A DNA stretch of 64,000 nt. Source: Plasmodiophora brassicae (taxonomy: Eukaryota > Endomyxa: Phytomyxea > Phytomyxea > Plasmodiophorida). Below the pieces are notes generated by a model. That model was given only the letters and a program-made list of their open reading frames with translations. It was not told where the DNA came from and did no database searches. Of this stretch, positions 33,069-44,406 are shown piece by piece (within the stretch, counting starts at the first letter, position 1; every line of letters begins with the position of its first letter). The translations under genes and the position numbers were made by a program. The stretch lies in NCBI GenBank assembly GCA_036867785.1, contig CP145425.1:62001-126000 (forward strand), in the 5' to 3' direction.

Positions 33069-34011
33069 CTACCGCTTCTTCGTGATCGTCTCGACGGTCT
33101 GTCGCAGGACGCGCGGGACCGACTCGAGGCTGATGATGTCGACGGCGGCCAGCGTGAACACGGTCACGCCGGCCACCAGGGCCGCCAGGGCGACCGCTTT
33201 GGCGAACCCGTCCGCCTTGCCGCCTGCCGAGTGACGCGACCCGGCCGCCCGCTTGGGCGATTTGACGCGCGCACCGCTGGCCGGCGCCGCGTTCGCCTTC
33301 TTCTTCGCCGGCTCCTTCGTGGACGCCGGCGCCGCCGTCGCCTTCTTCGCCTTCGCAGACTGCGTCTCTGTCAGCGCAGCGCCAGTCAGAACGACGACGA
33401 CGCCAAACGACGATCAGCACCGCGTCATACGCTTCTGTTTCGGTTCGGACCCCTTGATGTAGACCGTCTCGTCGACGACGGCGAACTTGTCGGCCTGGCT
33501 CTCGACAAAGTCGCGGATCGTCCCGAATTTGCTCCTGGAGCGACACGCCCTCGGTCAGACCGGCCAGCACGACAACAGATACCGAGGCCGCCCCCTACTT
33601 GAATTTCTTGTTCCACGACGACTTGGTCGCCTGGAAGATCTTCTCGCCGACGCCGGCCAGCGGCAGCGCGTTGCTGGGCGGTGGCGTGTTGACGATCAGC
33701 GACCGAATGAATCCGGCCATCTGCTCGGGGGTGGACAGCGGCGCCGGGCCGGCCGGCTTGGCGGCGGCCGCAGGCGCCTTTGCCGACGATTTCTTCGCCG
33801 CCGACTTGGCGTTATCCGGCGACGGTTTCCTATCCGGCGCCGGGGCCTTTGGCGGCGACACCGACCGCGAACCCTGTTTCTTCTCCGCCTGCTGCTGCGT
33901 CTGCTTCTTGGACGGCTTGGCGGACGCGTCCGACGCGGCGCCCTTCGTCGACGGCCTCTCCTTCTTCTTGCCCTTCGACTTCACGGTCTGCCAGTCGTCG
34001 TTGCCGTTCAT
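33069..34011 (-). CDS. Lys/Ala-rich protein with C-terminal membrane segment
   Basis: Three exons: 34011..33599, 33534..33431, 33367..33069 (introns 64 and 63 nt), 271 residues. The N-terminus reads NGNDDWQTVKSKGKKK, then ~90 Lys/Ala/Pro-rich disordered residues. A folded segment follows (MAGFIRSLIVNTPP to FVESQADKFAVVDETVYI), a second Lys/Ala-rich linker, and one hydrophobic helix AKAVALAALVAGVTVFTLAA about 30 residues from the C-terminus, with positive charges on both sides. It looks like a tail-anchored membrane protein of the ER or outer mitochondrial membrane; the start (WQTVK plus lysines) recalls TMEM214-like proteins but I cannot claim homology. Confidence 0.6.
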
Positions 34012-34358
34012 GGTTCGATGTCCGGCGTCCGACACACACACACGCTAGCGCAGGCTGGGCGAGAACAGGCAGCGCTGGCGGTCAGTCGACGTCGTCTTCG
34101 AGAAAGAGGCGCTGGGCCCGGTGGCGGCAGACAAAAAGTCCGGGCCCAGTCGCGCGTCGCGCGTGTTTTTTTTGGCGTTCGCCCGACTGGCGACTGCAGC
34201 CACGTGGCGTGGCACGCGTCCGGCGCCGACTGCCGAGAGCTGCCGGGTGTCCCGGACACACGCGCAGAATCCCCGCGACTGCAGCCCTGACGGGGAAACA
34301 TGCCGCGGCACCAACCTGGCGCCCTCTCGATCGTCGAGCATAACGGCGATGGTCTTAT
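34012..34358. other. Intergenic, no gene seen
   Basis: 347 bp between two minus-strand genes, with a CA run (34034-34042) and a T8 tract (34167-34175). Expected to hold the promoter of the membrane-protein gene. Confidence 0.45.
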
Positions 34359-35047
34359 TTATGGTTTGAAGATGGCCATGGTCGTCATGATGGAGTGCCG
34401 CCAGAGCGTCATGACGTTGCAGACGTACATGCCGCTGGGGATGGCGCTCAGCGCCGGGTACAGGCCCGAGTCCGGGTTCTGGATGCGGGCGAGCATGGGC
34501 AGCCAGATGTCGGCGACGTGCTTGTTGCGGACGGGGACGTGCGCGCGTTCGCCACCGGGGCCGGGCAGGCTGGCGTCGCCCAGGCCGTTCCGGTAGTGCG
34601 TCGCGATCCAGTTCGCCTCGAAGACGGCCCGGTCGGTCTGCTCGACGGGCGGCAGACGCTTCTGCCACTTCATGAGCAGGTTCGGCGTGTTCTGGCAGAT
34701 GACCTCGGCCTGGGCCGGCAGGTCGGGCAGGTACTCCTCCAGGATCCGGAACGTCTCGTCCCCGTACACGCACGGGATCAGGAACCACTTGTCGTCCAGG
34801 TCGTCGACGTGGCATCCGACGCGTTCGACGCGCGCGCGCACCTCCTGCATGATCCGGTTCGTCCTCTCGATCAGCGCCGCCCGCTTCTGCCACCGCGTCG
34901 GTGGCCTCTCGATCGCTACAGGGCAACCCACCCGATCAGACACACACGCGCACCGGCAGTGCACATACGGGACGCATTACGCGCCGTCACCGTCACCGAG
35001 CGCACGCCCGGGCGCACCGCCCGACCCAACCGCGCCCGCCACGCCAT
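34359..35047 (-). CDS. Unknown protein with mitochondrial-type presequence
   Basis: Two exons, 35047..34981 and 34915..34359 (65-nt intron), 207 residues. Exon 1 encodes only a short Arg/Ala/Val-rich amphipathic leader (MAWRARLGRAVRPGVRSVT), a good mitochondrial presequence. The mature part is mostly helical and contains many Trp and charged residues (ERTNRIMQEVRARVERVG; DDKWFLIPCVYGDETF; FEANWIATHYRNGLG). No Cys-rich, nucleotide-binding or membrane motif. I do not recognise the family. Confidence 0.6.
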
Positions 35048-35461
35048 TGCCCGCGACGGCAAACGCTGCGTGCGGTCCTAGATAAATACAGGAAGCTTGA
35101 TGGACGTGTTCGCGTTGGAGCGGGTAATAGGAGGTACGAAGGGAGGGGGTGATGTCCTGGCGGGTGCGGCCTCCTGGCCGATGGGCAACGAAGTGACGGT
35201 CGTTGTGCTGCACACGTCGTTGTGCGTGTTTTTTTTTGGTGAATATATGGGTTTTCGTGTTTGTTTTTGGGGATCGATGGCGACGTGACGTGACGGCGGG
35301 GCGCGTTGGGGCGGGCCGTCGCCTTTTTTTCGGAGTGCGCGAACCGCCGCCGCCGTCGGGAGCGTTGGAGCGCCCGGCGCAGCAGCAGCAGCAGCAGCAG
35401 GCTGGCGTCGTCGCTGGCGGACGGGAGCGGTGCGCGCCCCGACCGGGGCTCGTCGTCCCCC
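35048..35461. other. Divergent intergenic region with CAG tract
   Basis: 414 bp between divergent genes. Contains a short (GCAGCA)n tract at ~35380-35401 and two T-rich patches (35229-35238, 35322-35329). No gene seen; it should hold the promoters of both neighbours and the TBL1 5' UTR. Confidence 0.45.
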
Positions 35462-37118
35462 ATGCCCTTCATGACGGTGACGTCGGACGAGGTCAACTAC
35501 CTGGTCTACAGGTACATGCTCGAATCCGGGTTCGTGCATTCCGCGTTCAGCTTCGGTAGGGGCGCGTTTGGTTGCGATGATGCCACGCGCGATCGTCCGA
35601 ATATGTGACGCCGCGCGTCTCCAGGGCACGAGAGCCACATCGCCAAGTCGAAGATCGGCGGGGGCGACGTGCCGGCGGGCGCCCTGGTCTCCTACCTGCA
35701 GAAGGGCCTGCAGCACACCGAGATCGAGTGCCACATCAACGAGGATGGCACCGAGACGCTCTGCGATGCGGCCTTCTCCCTGCTGACCCGGCACCAGTGC
35801 AGCGTGCGCTCCAAAGTCAAGCTGTTCGATCCGGACGGTGCGTGACGCGCTCCCGCCCCCTCCTCCCGTCTGACCCGCATGCGACAGTGCCGATCGACGA
35901 GGACTTTGGCGTGCTGGAGACCTCCCGGGATGCGATCTGCCATTACAGAGGCCACACGGACGTCGTCTTCACGTGCGCGTTTAATCCCGAAGGCATGTAC
36001 TGGGGGGACGCGCGCGATCTCGCCCGCGCGTCGTTCGCTGACGACCGCACGCAGGGACGCTGCTGGTGTCTGGGTGCCAGGACGGGACGGCGCGCCTATG
36101 GCTCAACGTGGACGATCCGTCTGCGTCGTCGACGTCGTCGCTGGCCCTGCTGGACAGGACGCCGTCCGCCAATGCGATCCTGCTGTCGGCGTGGAGCCCC
36201 GACGGGTCCATGTTCGCCCTGGCGGCCGTGTCCGGCGAGGGCTGGATCTGGACGGCCAAGGGGTCGCTGGTCAGCGCGCTGTCGGGCCATACGGGCCCGG
36301 TCTCCGGCCTGCGATGGGCGCCGTCCAGCGCCCTGCTGCTGACCTGCTCGCTGGACGAGTCCATCAACGTGTGGACGGCCAGCACCGGCAAGTTGCACTC
36401 AACGTACAAGACGCACGCGGGCGCCGTCCTCGACTGCGACTGGAACCCGTCGGGCGCCTCGTTCCTGTCGTGCTCGGTCGACACGACCATCGCCCTGCAC
36501 GAGACCCGGAACGGCAGCGGTGGGCACCCGACCGCCAGGCTGTTCAAGGGGCACACGCGCGACGTGAACTGCGTCAGGTGGAGCCCGGACGCGACGTTGT
36601 TCGCGTCCTGTTCCGACGACACGACCGTCAAGATATGGGATCCGAACGCGGACGACCCCGTTCACGACCTGCACGGCCATGGTCGCGACGTCTGTACGCT
36701 GGCATGGGTACGTGCGTCGTCGGCGCCGCCCGCCCGTTCGTGCGTGTCGGGTTGCTGATGCTCGTCGTGCCAGGCGACGACGACGACGACAACGCATGAC
36801 GGTACCAGGGCGTTGATCCTGGCGAGCGCCAGCTTCGACTGCACGGTCAGGATATGGTCGGCGGCGCGGGGCACGTGCCTGCTCGTCCTGTCGAAGCACC
36901 TGCACCCGGTGACGTCGGTGTCGTTCACGTCCGGCGGCGAGCACCTGGCGGCCAGCTCGCACGACCGCGTGTTCGTCTGGTCGGTCGGCGACGGCGCCCT
37001 GGTCAGGACGTACAAGGCGACCGGCGGCGTCAACTGCCTGTCCTGGCACGCGTCCGGCGAGCGCCTGGCCGTCGCCTGCGCTAATAATTCCCTCATAACA
37101 CTACGAGTCCGATCATAA
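35462..37118 (+). CDS. TBL1: TBL1/TBL1XR1-like LisH and WD40 corepressor subunit
   Basis: Five exons: 35462..35555, 35625..35837, 35888..35992, 36055..36707, 36774..37118; 469 residues. Residues 1-35 are a LisH motif ([18 protein letters not shown]) continuing into the F-box-like segment ([11 protein letters not shown]). Eight WD repeats follow, with blades such as [50 protein letters not shown] and [16 protein letters not shown]1 proteins are exchange factors in NCoR/SMRT-HDAC3-type repressor complexes. The third intron (35993..36054) only fits as a GC-AG intron (AG|GCATGT); a GT donor 4 nt downstream gives the wrong phase. The last intron removes a stop and its exon supplies a Thr-rich loop where animal TBL1 also has an insertion. 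Confidence 0.92.
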
Positions 37119-37215
37119 ATGCCCCAGTACAACAACCAGCCGCCGCCCCTGCCTGCCTGCCTGCGCTCGCGAACAGCACACAGACGGGCGATGGCGTTCG
37201 CCCAGGTGCCGCCTT

Positions 37216-38956
37216 TTAATCTGCCAGGGCGACCGACGACGACGGCGCCGCTTCCCGCTTGGTGAACACAGTGTCGCGAACGGACTCGAACACCTGTAGG
37301 CGTGCGAGTGTTCCGCGTCAGGCCCTGCTCTGCTGGGCCAGGCGCCGCTCCATATACCTTTTGTACGTCGTCGCCCGAGATGGCCGTCGTGAAGTACGTC
37401 GACAGCGTGCGCTTGCCGGGCGCGTCGCCCAGCTCCGCGAAGCAGGCCTGGCCGGCGTTCGTGTACTTGGCGGCCATGAACCGGCAGACGGAATCGGCGG
37501 ACCCGTTCCCGATGTAGTCGGTGACGTACTTGGAGAACGGGCGCGCTGCAAGCTTCTTCTCCAGCAGGTCCATCTTGTTGAAGAAGATGACGATCTACGT
37601 AGGTAGGGGCGGTGCCCCCCCAGGCATCAGGGGGCGGGCGCGTGGGCACTCACGCGAACGTCGGCGTACCCGTGCGTTACGAAGCGCCGGCGACCTGCAA
37701 ATGTCCTGGAACACGCGGAACGACTCCAGCCATCGCGGGACGTTGTTGTCCTGTGTGTGTGTGTGCATCGCCGGCCGGTCAGGACGAGCGCGCGTCCACG
37801 ATGTACCGCTGTACCTCGTAACACATGACGTCGTACTCCGCCAGCGACACGACGAAGATCACGACGCTCGCCTTCTCGAACTGCGATATCCTGGGCAACA
37901 ACGGTCCACGACGTCACTCCCGGTGGCAGAACCCCAGCAACGGTCGGTCGTTATGCAACCATTTCTTTCGCTCGGAGCGCTGCCCGCCGACGTCGACCAT
38001 TCGCAGCACTGCCGCCGGGCCGTCAGATTCGCACGATGGCACGACGCGTTCCCGCATCGCGCGTACCGTTGCCGTCGAACTCGATCTCCTGCTCGATGAT
38101 GCCGGTCGTCTTGATGCGCGCCCGCACGATGTCGTCGTCGGTGGGCTCCCAGCCCGGTTTCGCGATCGTGTCCAGCTGGCCGAAGAAGTACTCGCAGTGG
38201 TCGCCTAGGGCCCCGCTCGCCACCGTCAGTGCACCTCGCCGTCGCCGTTTGCGGTGCTGACACCGCTCACCCAGTTGCATCAGGTGCCGAACCTCCAGCA
38301 GCTGGGCACACACACACACAGAGTCAATGCCCCCGCCCCATGAGGACGTTGCCCCAGATGGTACCTTCGCGGTCAACGGGTCGTTCCAGATGAGTCTGAT
38401 GACGTCGAGCGCGTCGGCCCACAACTGGCCGTCTGGCGCGACGGGGTCCACGTTGGCACTGCTGCTGGCGTCGCCCTCGGGCGGGAACGGTTTCCTGGCG
38501 AGCAGCGTCGACAGGGACGCGCCCTGCAGGATGGCGCTGACCTTGTCGGACCAGACGAGGGGCTGGTCGGCGCTGCCCGTGATGGCGGCCGCCACCGACG
38601 GCAGCGCCGCGCCGCGTACGATCGTCATCGTGTCGTTCGCCAGCATCGCCATGATGCTCTCCCGCCAGACGTGCCGGTCGTGCGGCGAATGCGCAATGTG
38701 GTGGATCTGCTTCAGCGTCTTGAACAAGGTGCTCTGTGCGACCGGTGTCAGCGGACAAGGCGGCGCGTGCGACGACGACCACCATCAGCAGCCGGACCTT
38801 GCCGGATTCGCCGCATCCCAACAGGACGATCAGGCGCTGCTTCTCCGCTTTGGCTCTCTCGGCGGCGATCTGCTCGTCGACGGCCAGCTCGTGGACGCCG
38901 CTGGCCGGCGCCGGGTGCACCTGCGACGTTGGCGCGCCGCTGTAGCAGCAGTGCAT
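37216..38956 (-). CDS. Heterotrimeric G-protein alpha subunit 1
   Basis: Nine exons: 38956..38798, 38733..38365, 38301..38271, 38204..38067, 38008..37960, 37890..37815, 37750..37670, 37594..37358, 37293..37216; 405 residues. All G boxes are present: GCGESGK (G1, residues 47-53), the catalytic-Arg loop RARIKTTG, VDVGGQRSERKKW (switch II), NKMD (G4), and the C-terminal helix ending ESVRDTVFTKREAAPSS. The helical domain has a long insertion around residues 90-150. The N-terminus MHCC lacks the Gly2 needed for myristoylation but has two Cys for palmitoylation. The last residues lack the pertussis-toxin Cys. Intron in exon 7/8 uses donor GTACGC (75 nt), the least certain boundary. A CA microsatellite lies in two introns. 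Confidence 0.93.
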
Positions 38957-39115
38957 GGCGGCCCCAATGGCTACGTTGGCGGTGACGCGCCCGCCGCGAC
39001 GTCCAGATATTCACTGATCGTCGTCGAGTAGGTACCACCCCCCGCTCCAGGTGGTATACACATACACTGGGTAGGCATGCATTGCAGATATTCCTGGACC
39101 CGCAGGGGCGAGAGG

Positions 39116-41217
39116 CTAGAGGCATCGGCGCTCGACGACGCTCTGCAGGACGCCCTGCAGGGTCGGTTCGTACTCCTTGAGGGTGACGGACCCGTCCGCG
39201 TGCAGGAACGTGTTGCACTGGACGAACACCTTGCGCGGCTGTTTCTTGCTGAGGACGACGTCGCGGATGGGGAACCAGCACGGGTCGACGGCCGTCGCCG
39301 ACGTGTAGAACTGTGTCCCCCCGACGGCATCGGCGGTTGCTTTGTAGACCTGGAGCTTGCTGAGGAACGACGCCACCGCCGGGGCGCCGTGCGTCGCGAT
39401 CCGGTCCCGGTGCACGGTCAGCAGCAGGTCCGCCTCCTTCTCTAGGTGCTTGAGTTCGGCCAGGCCCGCCTCGAGGAACACGCGGAAGATCGCCCAGCGG
39501 GCCTGCATGTGCGCCTGGCCCCACTTCGCCGACGCCGGGTCGTAGAACTCCAGCGCGCTCAGCCCGGCCTTCGCCATCGACAGGAACCCGACGTACGACA
39601 CGTCGTCGCCATCCCGGCCGCCGTGCCCGAATATGCCCAGGACGTCCCTGTTCGACATCAGGTGCATGGCGACCGTCTCCGCTCGGCACTCCTCGTAGCT
39701 CGACGACAGGCCCTTGAAGGCCGACCCCCAGGTCTCGCCCGGCTTGTACCAGGTCCGCACCGGGCGCCCGTCGATCGGGTTCACCGTCGCCCGATCAAAG
39801 TTGAACGTCCCGATCGGGTCCTCCGTCAGCAACTTGCCGGATCCATGGCCGAGAAGCTCGTGGAGGCCGACCTGGATCTCGAACGCCGCCCCGCGATGCT
39901 TCTGGAACAGGGCCTTGTCGGCCTCCGACAGGAAGAAGACCTTCTCGGACGGGCTCGACGCGTTCAGGACGTTGCCGAGCGACACGTTCTTGAAGCCGAC
40001 CGTCTGGCGAATGTCGTCGTAGTTCGGGATGTTGATGCCGGCGGGCAGGCCACCCGTGGCGAACGACAGCACTTCGAGCGACGTGAAGTCGGGGCGGTGG
40101 AACACGTCCTTCTCGAAGGCGCGCGGCCAGGGCATCATCGCCAGGAACCGCTGGGCGTTCTCGACGAGGACGGCGAACTTGGCGGTCATGTCGGCGTTGA
40201 CGACGGCGACGAAGCCCTCCCATTCGGCGCGGACGCCGGCCGGGTCCCGGTACGTCTCGATGAAGCCGATGTTGGTCTCGACCGGCGGGCCGACGTCGCG
40301 AATCCAATGCACCTGCGACTGCTTGTGGTCGTCGATACTCCCCGACCGGAACGACTTCACGTAGCACTCGCACATGAGCCGTTCGTTGTCGTTGCCGGCG
40401 AACTCGACCGCCTGCTGCATCTCGCTGACGATGTCCGCCATCTCCTTGGCGAAGTCGCCGTACTGGACGCGAACGCTGATGCTGTTCCCGGTCAGCGTCT
40501 GATCCGGGCGCGTCTCCGCCGACGCGACGCGAAGGTCGAACGCGTTCGGACCCGCCCGGAACAGGCGCGTGTTCAGCGCGGATATGCCACTGGCGTCCAG
40601 CAGCGTCTGGACCGCCTCGACATCGGAACGCGACACGTCCGACGAGTAGAACCCGCTGACGTGGCCGTCGGCGGGGAACCCGATGCGGCGAATCGGTTCC
40701 GGGTCCAGCGAATAGATCACGGATTTCAGGCGGGCGAACGCGTCGCGGGCGGCGCCCGACCCCGACGCCGCCACGACCTTCTCGAACGAGGCAACGGGCA
40801 GGCGCGGCACGAACTTGGTGTCGCCGAACGACTTGTACGGGCCGAGGTTGGACAGCGTGCAGACGGCGTACTCCAGGAACCACTGGAACTCGCCGGCGGA
40901 CACGCCGCTGCAGTCCCGCAGTTTCGTCAAGTCGCGGCATGCGCCGGTCGGCCCGGTGACCGCGTCGACCAGCATGCGGCAGATCGCGGGCGATTCGTGC
41001 GACAGCTGCGCGGCGACGACCCTGTTGGGACAGAGAGCGTGTCAGTTCGCGCGCGCTGGCCGCCGCCCGGGACTCGCATCACAAACCGCGCTCCGTGCCA
41101 GGACGCCCGCGCCAGATGGTGCGCGTACCGCTGCTGCCGCGGCGTCAGCGACGCGAAGTGCTTGCCGACCGCCAGCTGAACAACGGGCACGTTCTCATCC
41201 GCCAGGTACTCCGTCAT
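39116..41217 (-). CDS. DPP3: Dipeptidyl peptidase III (M49 metallopeptidase)
   Basis: Two exons, 41217..41087 and 41021..39116 (65-nt intron), 678 residues. The M49 zinc signature HELLGH is present, followed ~50 residues later by the second motif EECRAE. Other conserved blocks: LGPYKSFGDTKFVP, WIRDVGPPVETNIGFIETYRDP, FVAVVNADMTAKF and GINIPNYDDIRQT. DPP III is a cytosolic enzyme removing dipeptides from short peptides; in animals it also binds KEAP1 through an ETGE loop, and I see no such motif here. The product is somewhat shorter than animal orthologues because loops are trimmed. Divergent from the coiled-coil gene at 41483. Confidence 0.95.
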
Positions 41218-41482
41218 CGGGCGGGCGACGCTGATCGACGAGTAAGCCCGGCGACGTCGGCCTAAAATAGGCAAGGGACGCGACGACAGCAAGGCGCGCG
41301 CGCGCCAATGCATTTTGCTTCGGAGCAATGGGCGCCGCCCCGCGCACCTGATACAGTCACGCCCGCGTTTGTTTTTAGCCGCACCGTCTTGGCCTACGAC
41401 GTACACCAGTCGCAACTGCACGGGAGGTGGCACTGGCGTGGTGGTACGTCGACGGTGTAACAGCCATTCGGGTTTTGGCTGG

Positions 41483-42356
41483 ATGGCGACGCGGTCGTCG
41501 GCGTTGGCGGATGACGTCGTCGGCCGGGCGTTGCAGGGGGCGGCCAGCGTTGCGGAGCAGCGCGCCGGCAGCATCGGGCGCCTGCGGCGGCGGGCGTCGC
41601 GGTTGGAGAAGCAGGCGGACGCGTTGCAGGCGGAGACCGATGTCATACGCCGGGGCAATGACCGCCTGATGCAGGTCGTTCGCGGCGGGGTGGACAGGAT
41701 CGCAATGACCAGGGTCGAGATCGACGCCGAGTACGGGCTGGCAGGGGTCGCCGACGACCTGCAGCGCGCCATCGACGAGGCCGACCGCGTCCTCGCCGAT
41801 GCCGAAACGAGGCTTGCGTCAGAACGTCACCAGCTCGCCCTGCAATCGTCGACGCACGACGAGCAGGTCGCTGACGCCAAGGGCGCTGAGATGAGCCGGG
41901 TCGCCCATCTCGAGGAACTCAAGCGCAAAGGTGATCTGTGCGACGATTATTCTATGTTGTGGAGAGGGTTTCTTGACAATCCCCCCCTTGCCTGATCCGC
42001 GCAGTGGCCGCCGTTACTGATGAGATCGCTGCCGTCAAGGCGCAGAACAGTAAAGACCTACAAGACATCAGCGGCGAGGTGCGGCAGCGCCGTGCGTTCG
42101 TCGTGTCGGAACTTATATGCTGACAAACTTGGCGGGAACGCAGTTTCAGAAGCGCATGCAGGACATCGAGCACGACATGGTGTCGTTGTCCGGCGGTGCT
42201 GAACTCCAGCTGCGCCGCAAGCTGATGGCGCTGACCAAGGAGAACCAGCAGCTCCAGTCGCAGATCGCGTCGCTGACGTCGAAGATCGACCATGCCAACC
42301 ACCATCCGGCACCGCGGCGTCGTAAGCGCCCGCTGACGGTCACCGGGAGCCTATAA
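41483..42356 (+). CDS. Coiled-coil protein, unknown
   Basis: Three exons: 41483..41930, 42005..42078, 42144..42356 (introns 74 and 65 nt), 244 residues. Almost the whole protein is predicted heptad repeat: residues ~15-150 (RLEKQADALQAETDVIRRG and onward) and ~175-225 (LRRKLMALTKENQQLQSQIA). A short basic Pro/Arg tail ends it. Second intron chosen because it is the only pair of normal length that keeps the frame. No recognisable family; could be cytoskeletal or flagellar. Confidence 0.65.
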
Positions 42357-42426
42357 CGACCCGCCCCACACGCCACACGTCGCTAGCGAATGACGCTGCG
42401 TAGTGGTCGAACCTGCCTGCGACGAG

Positions 42427-44406
42427 CTACGAGTTTGGATGATGTACTGATTCGTCGACGAAACTGGTCACAATCCCTGGCCATTGCCGATCCATGGATG
42501 CGAACGCTCTTTGGCGGCCGATCACGGCACCAACCAGGTCGGCCGTGTCGGATCTCCTTCTCGACCGCTCCGCGGGTCGCTGCACGGCCCTGACGATATC
42601 GTCCACCAACGTCCGCGCCCGGTGAGCCTGTTCGTCGTCAGCGGCCGGCAGGATCATCGTCGGCGGGCAGAACCCCTGCACGCGTCGAATGCTCTCGGTT
42701 TTCCACAGCGATTTCAGCGGTTCGAACCGCGCTAGGGCGTGGCTGCGCGTGTCGGCCGCGACCGCGTTCCCATTGGTCCGCTCCAGCGTTGGGACCCGGA
42801 ACAGCAAATACTGACGGTAGTTCGGCTGCTGCTCGACGATCGGATTGAACGCGATGTCGATATCCGTCAGGTTGGCGAACACGGACAGCGTGTCGAGCTG
42901 GTAGAACGTGTGCAGGTCGTTGTTGTGGAACAGCAGCGACCGCAGCGCTGGGAACGCGTCCCGAACCGACGCAAAGTACGCCGCGCATTCGTTGAAGTCG
43001 ACGTAATGGAACGCGATCGCCCGCACCGTCGAGCACCTGTTCGTGATCAGCGCGTCCAGGCACGGGCCGTACAGGCTCAGCTGCGTCTTCTTCGCCAGCA
43101 CCTCGTGATAGACCGCGTCCGGGCGCCGGTGCGTTCTCTGGTTCCACGCCGCCTTCACCGCCTGGATCAGATCGCCACGTTCGACGGCAAGCGGGATGGA
43201 AGGCGCCTGCCGCGATGGAGGCGGCGGTTGGGCCGCCTGCAGGAACAGCTGCCGGTACTGGTCGCCGTTGGACGCACCGCCGGATTGGACCTGCGGTGCA
43301 GGCGCCTGCGCTGGCCGCTGTGCGCTCATCAGCAACTTCATCGTGGAGAACATTCGCCGCTCATCCGGCCCGATCCGCTTGCCGTCCAGGATGCGCAGCG
43401 CGGGGAACTGATCCAGGACCATCTGCCTGTAGAACGGGTTGCTGTCGTCGGCGACCGGGTTGCCATCGAGCGACAGCTCGGTCAGCGACCGCAGACGGGA
43501 CAGGATCTCGATCGACGGCATCGACGACAGGTTGTTGTGCGACATGAAGACACGGGACAGGGCCTGCAGCGCCAGCAGGCTGCCGTCGAGCACCTGGATC
43601 CGGTTGCGCCGCAGGTTCAGCTCCGTCAGCGACGTCAGCCTGGCGATGTTGTCGACGACCTGGATGGCGTTGCCGGCCAGGTTCAGGACGCGCAGGTCGC
43701 GCAGCGCGTCCAGGCCGGACATCTCCTCGACCAGGTTCGAGTGCAGGTCCAGGACGTCCAGCTTCAGCAGCGTCGACAGGTTGTCGATCCGCCGGATGCG
43801 GTTCTTGCCCAGCATCAGGACGCGGAGCGTCGGCAGGCAGTCCAGGCCGCCGATCTGCGCGATCTGGTTGTTGTACAGGTCGAGGAAGATCAGGTTCGTC
43901 AGCGTGTGCAGGTTGCTGATCTGCGTGATGGCGTTGTTCTCCAGGTTCAGCAGGCGCAGGCGCGATTCGTCATGCAGGATCGGGCAGGACGTCAGGTTCC
44001 GCCGGTCCAGGTTCAACCGTTCCGGGTTCGCCTCGCGGACGCCCGCATGGCGGAACACGAGCGTGCAATGCGGGCGCTTGGGGTCGGCGGCGATCACGAT
44101 GCCATCGGCGGGCGGCGCATCGCCCGTCGGTTCGGCGGCGCACGACGGCGTTGCCGGACGCTGGCTGGCGCCGGACGAGGGGCGCGAAGGCGGTTTCGCG
44201 GGGCGATTGCGCACGGCGGCCATGGCGGACGACGGCCGAGGCGGGCAACTGCCCAGGCGAGGGCGGGCGCGGGCGCCGCCGCCGGGCGGCGCCGGGGCCG
44301 CCGTGCGCAGGGCGGACACGACGAGCCAGTCATTGCCCCAGACGGATATGTCGCGGGCGCGGCGACCCGGGCGCGATCCCGACGACGACGACGGCCGCGA
44401 CGACAT
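42427..44406 (-). CDS. LRRC49: LRRC49-like leucine-rich-repeat protein
   Basis: Single exon, 659 residues. After a ~120-residue low-complexity start, an SDS22-type LRR array runs from ERLNLDRRNLTSCPIL through LRLLNLENNAITQISN, LIFLDLYNNQIAQIGG, LRVLMLGKNRIRRIDN, DVLDLHSNLVEEMSG, LRVLNLAGNAIQVVDN and LTELNLRRNRIQVLDG to LTELSLDGNPVADDSN, capped by RILDGKRIGPDERRM. A second, shorter LRR-like segment (LRSLLFHNNDLHTF; NLTDIDIAFNPIVEQ) follows near residues 500-560. This arrangement, especially the LNLDRRNLT opening and the two-part LRR, matches LRRC49, a subunit of the tubulin polyglutamylase complex that targets TTLL1 to cilia and centrosomes. Confidence 0.85.
   Translation of the reverse strand: MSSRPSSSSGSRPGRRARDISVWGNDWLVVSALRTAAPAPPGGGARARPRLGSCPPRPSSAMAAVRNRPAKPPSRPSSGASQRPATPSCAAEPTGDAPPADGIVIAADPKRPHCTLVFRHAGVREANPERLNLDRRNLTSCPILHDESRLRLLNLENNAITQISNLHTLTNLIFLDLYNNQIAQIGGLDCLPTLRVLMLGKNRIRRIDNLSTLLKLDVLDLHSNLVEEMSGLDALRDLRVLNLAGNAIQVVDNIARLTSLTELNLRRNRIQVLDGSLLALQALSRVFMSHNNLSSMPSIEILSRLRSLTELSLDGNPVADDSNPFYRQMVLDQFPALRILDGKRIGPDERRMFSTMKLLMSAQRPAQAPAPQVQSGGASNGDQYRQLFLQAAQPPPPSRQAPSIPLAVERGDLIQAVKAAWNQRTHRRPDAVYHEVLAKKTQLSLYGPCLDALITNRCSTVRAIAFHYVDFNECAAYFASVRDAFPALRSLLFHNNDLHTFYQLDTLSVFANLTDIDIAFNPIVEQQPNYRQYLLFRVPTLERTNGNAVAADTRSHALARFEPLKSLWKTESIRRVQGFCPPTMILPAADDEQAHRARTLVDDIVRAVQRPAERSRRRSDTADLVGAVIGRQRAFASMDRQWPGIVTSFVDESVHHPNS

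Noticed and set aside
32998-33570. 190-codon minus-strand ORF
   Set aside because: Off-frame reading of exons 2-3 of the membrane-protein gene and its introns; the spliced frame gives a coherent C-terminal helix instead.
39446-41179. 577-codon plus-strand ORF opposite DPP III
   Set aside because: Antisense shadow of the DPP III coding region in a GC-rich genome; composition is Arg/Ala/His-rich with no domain, while the minus strand has the complete M49 enzyme.
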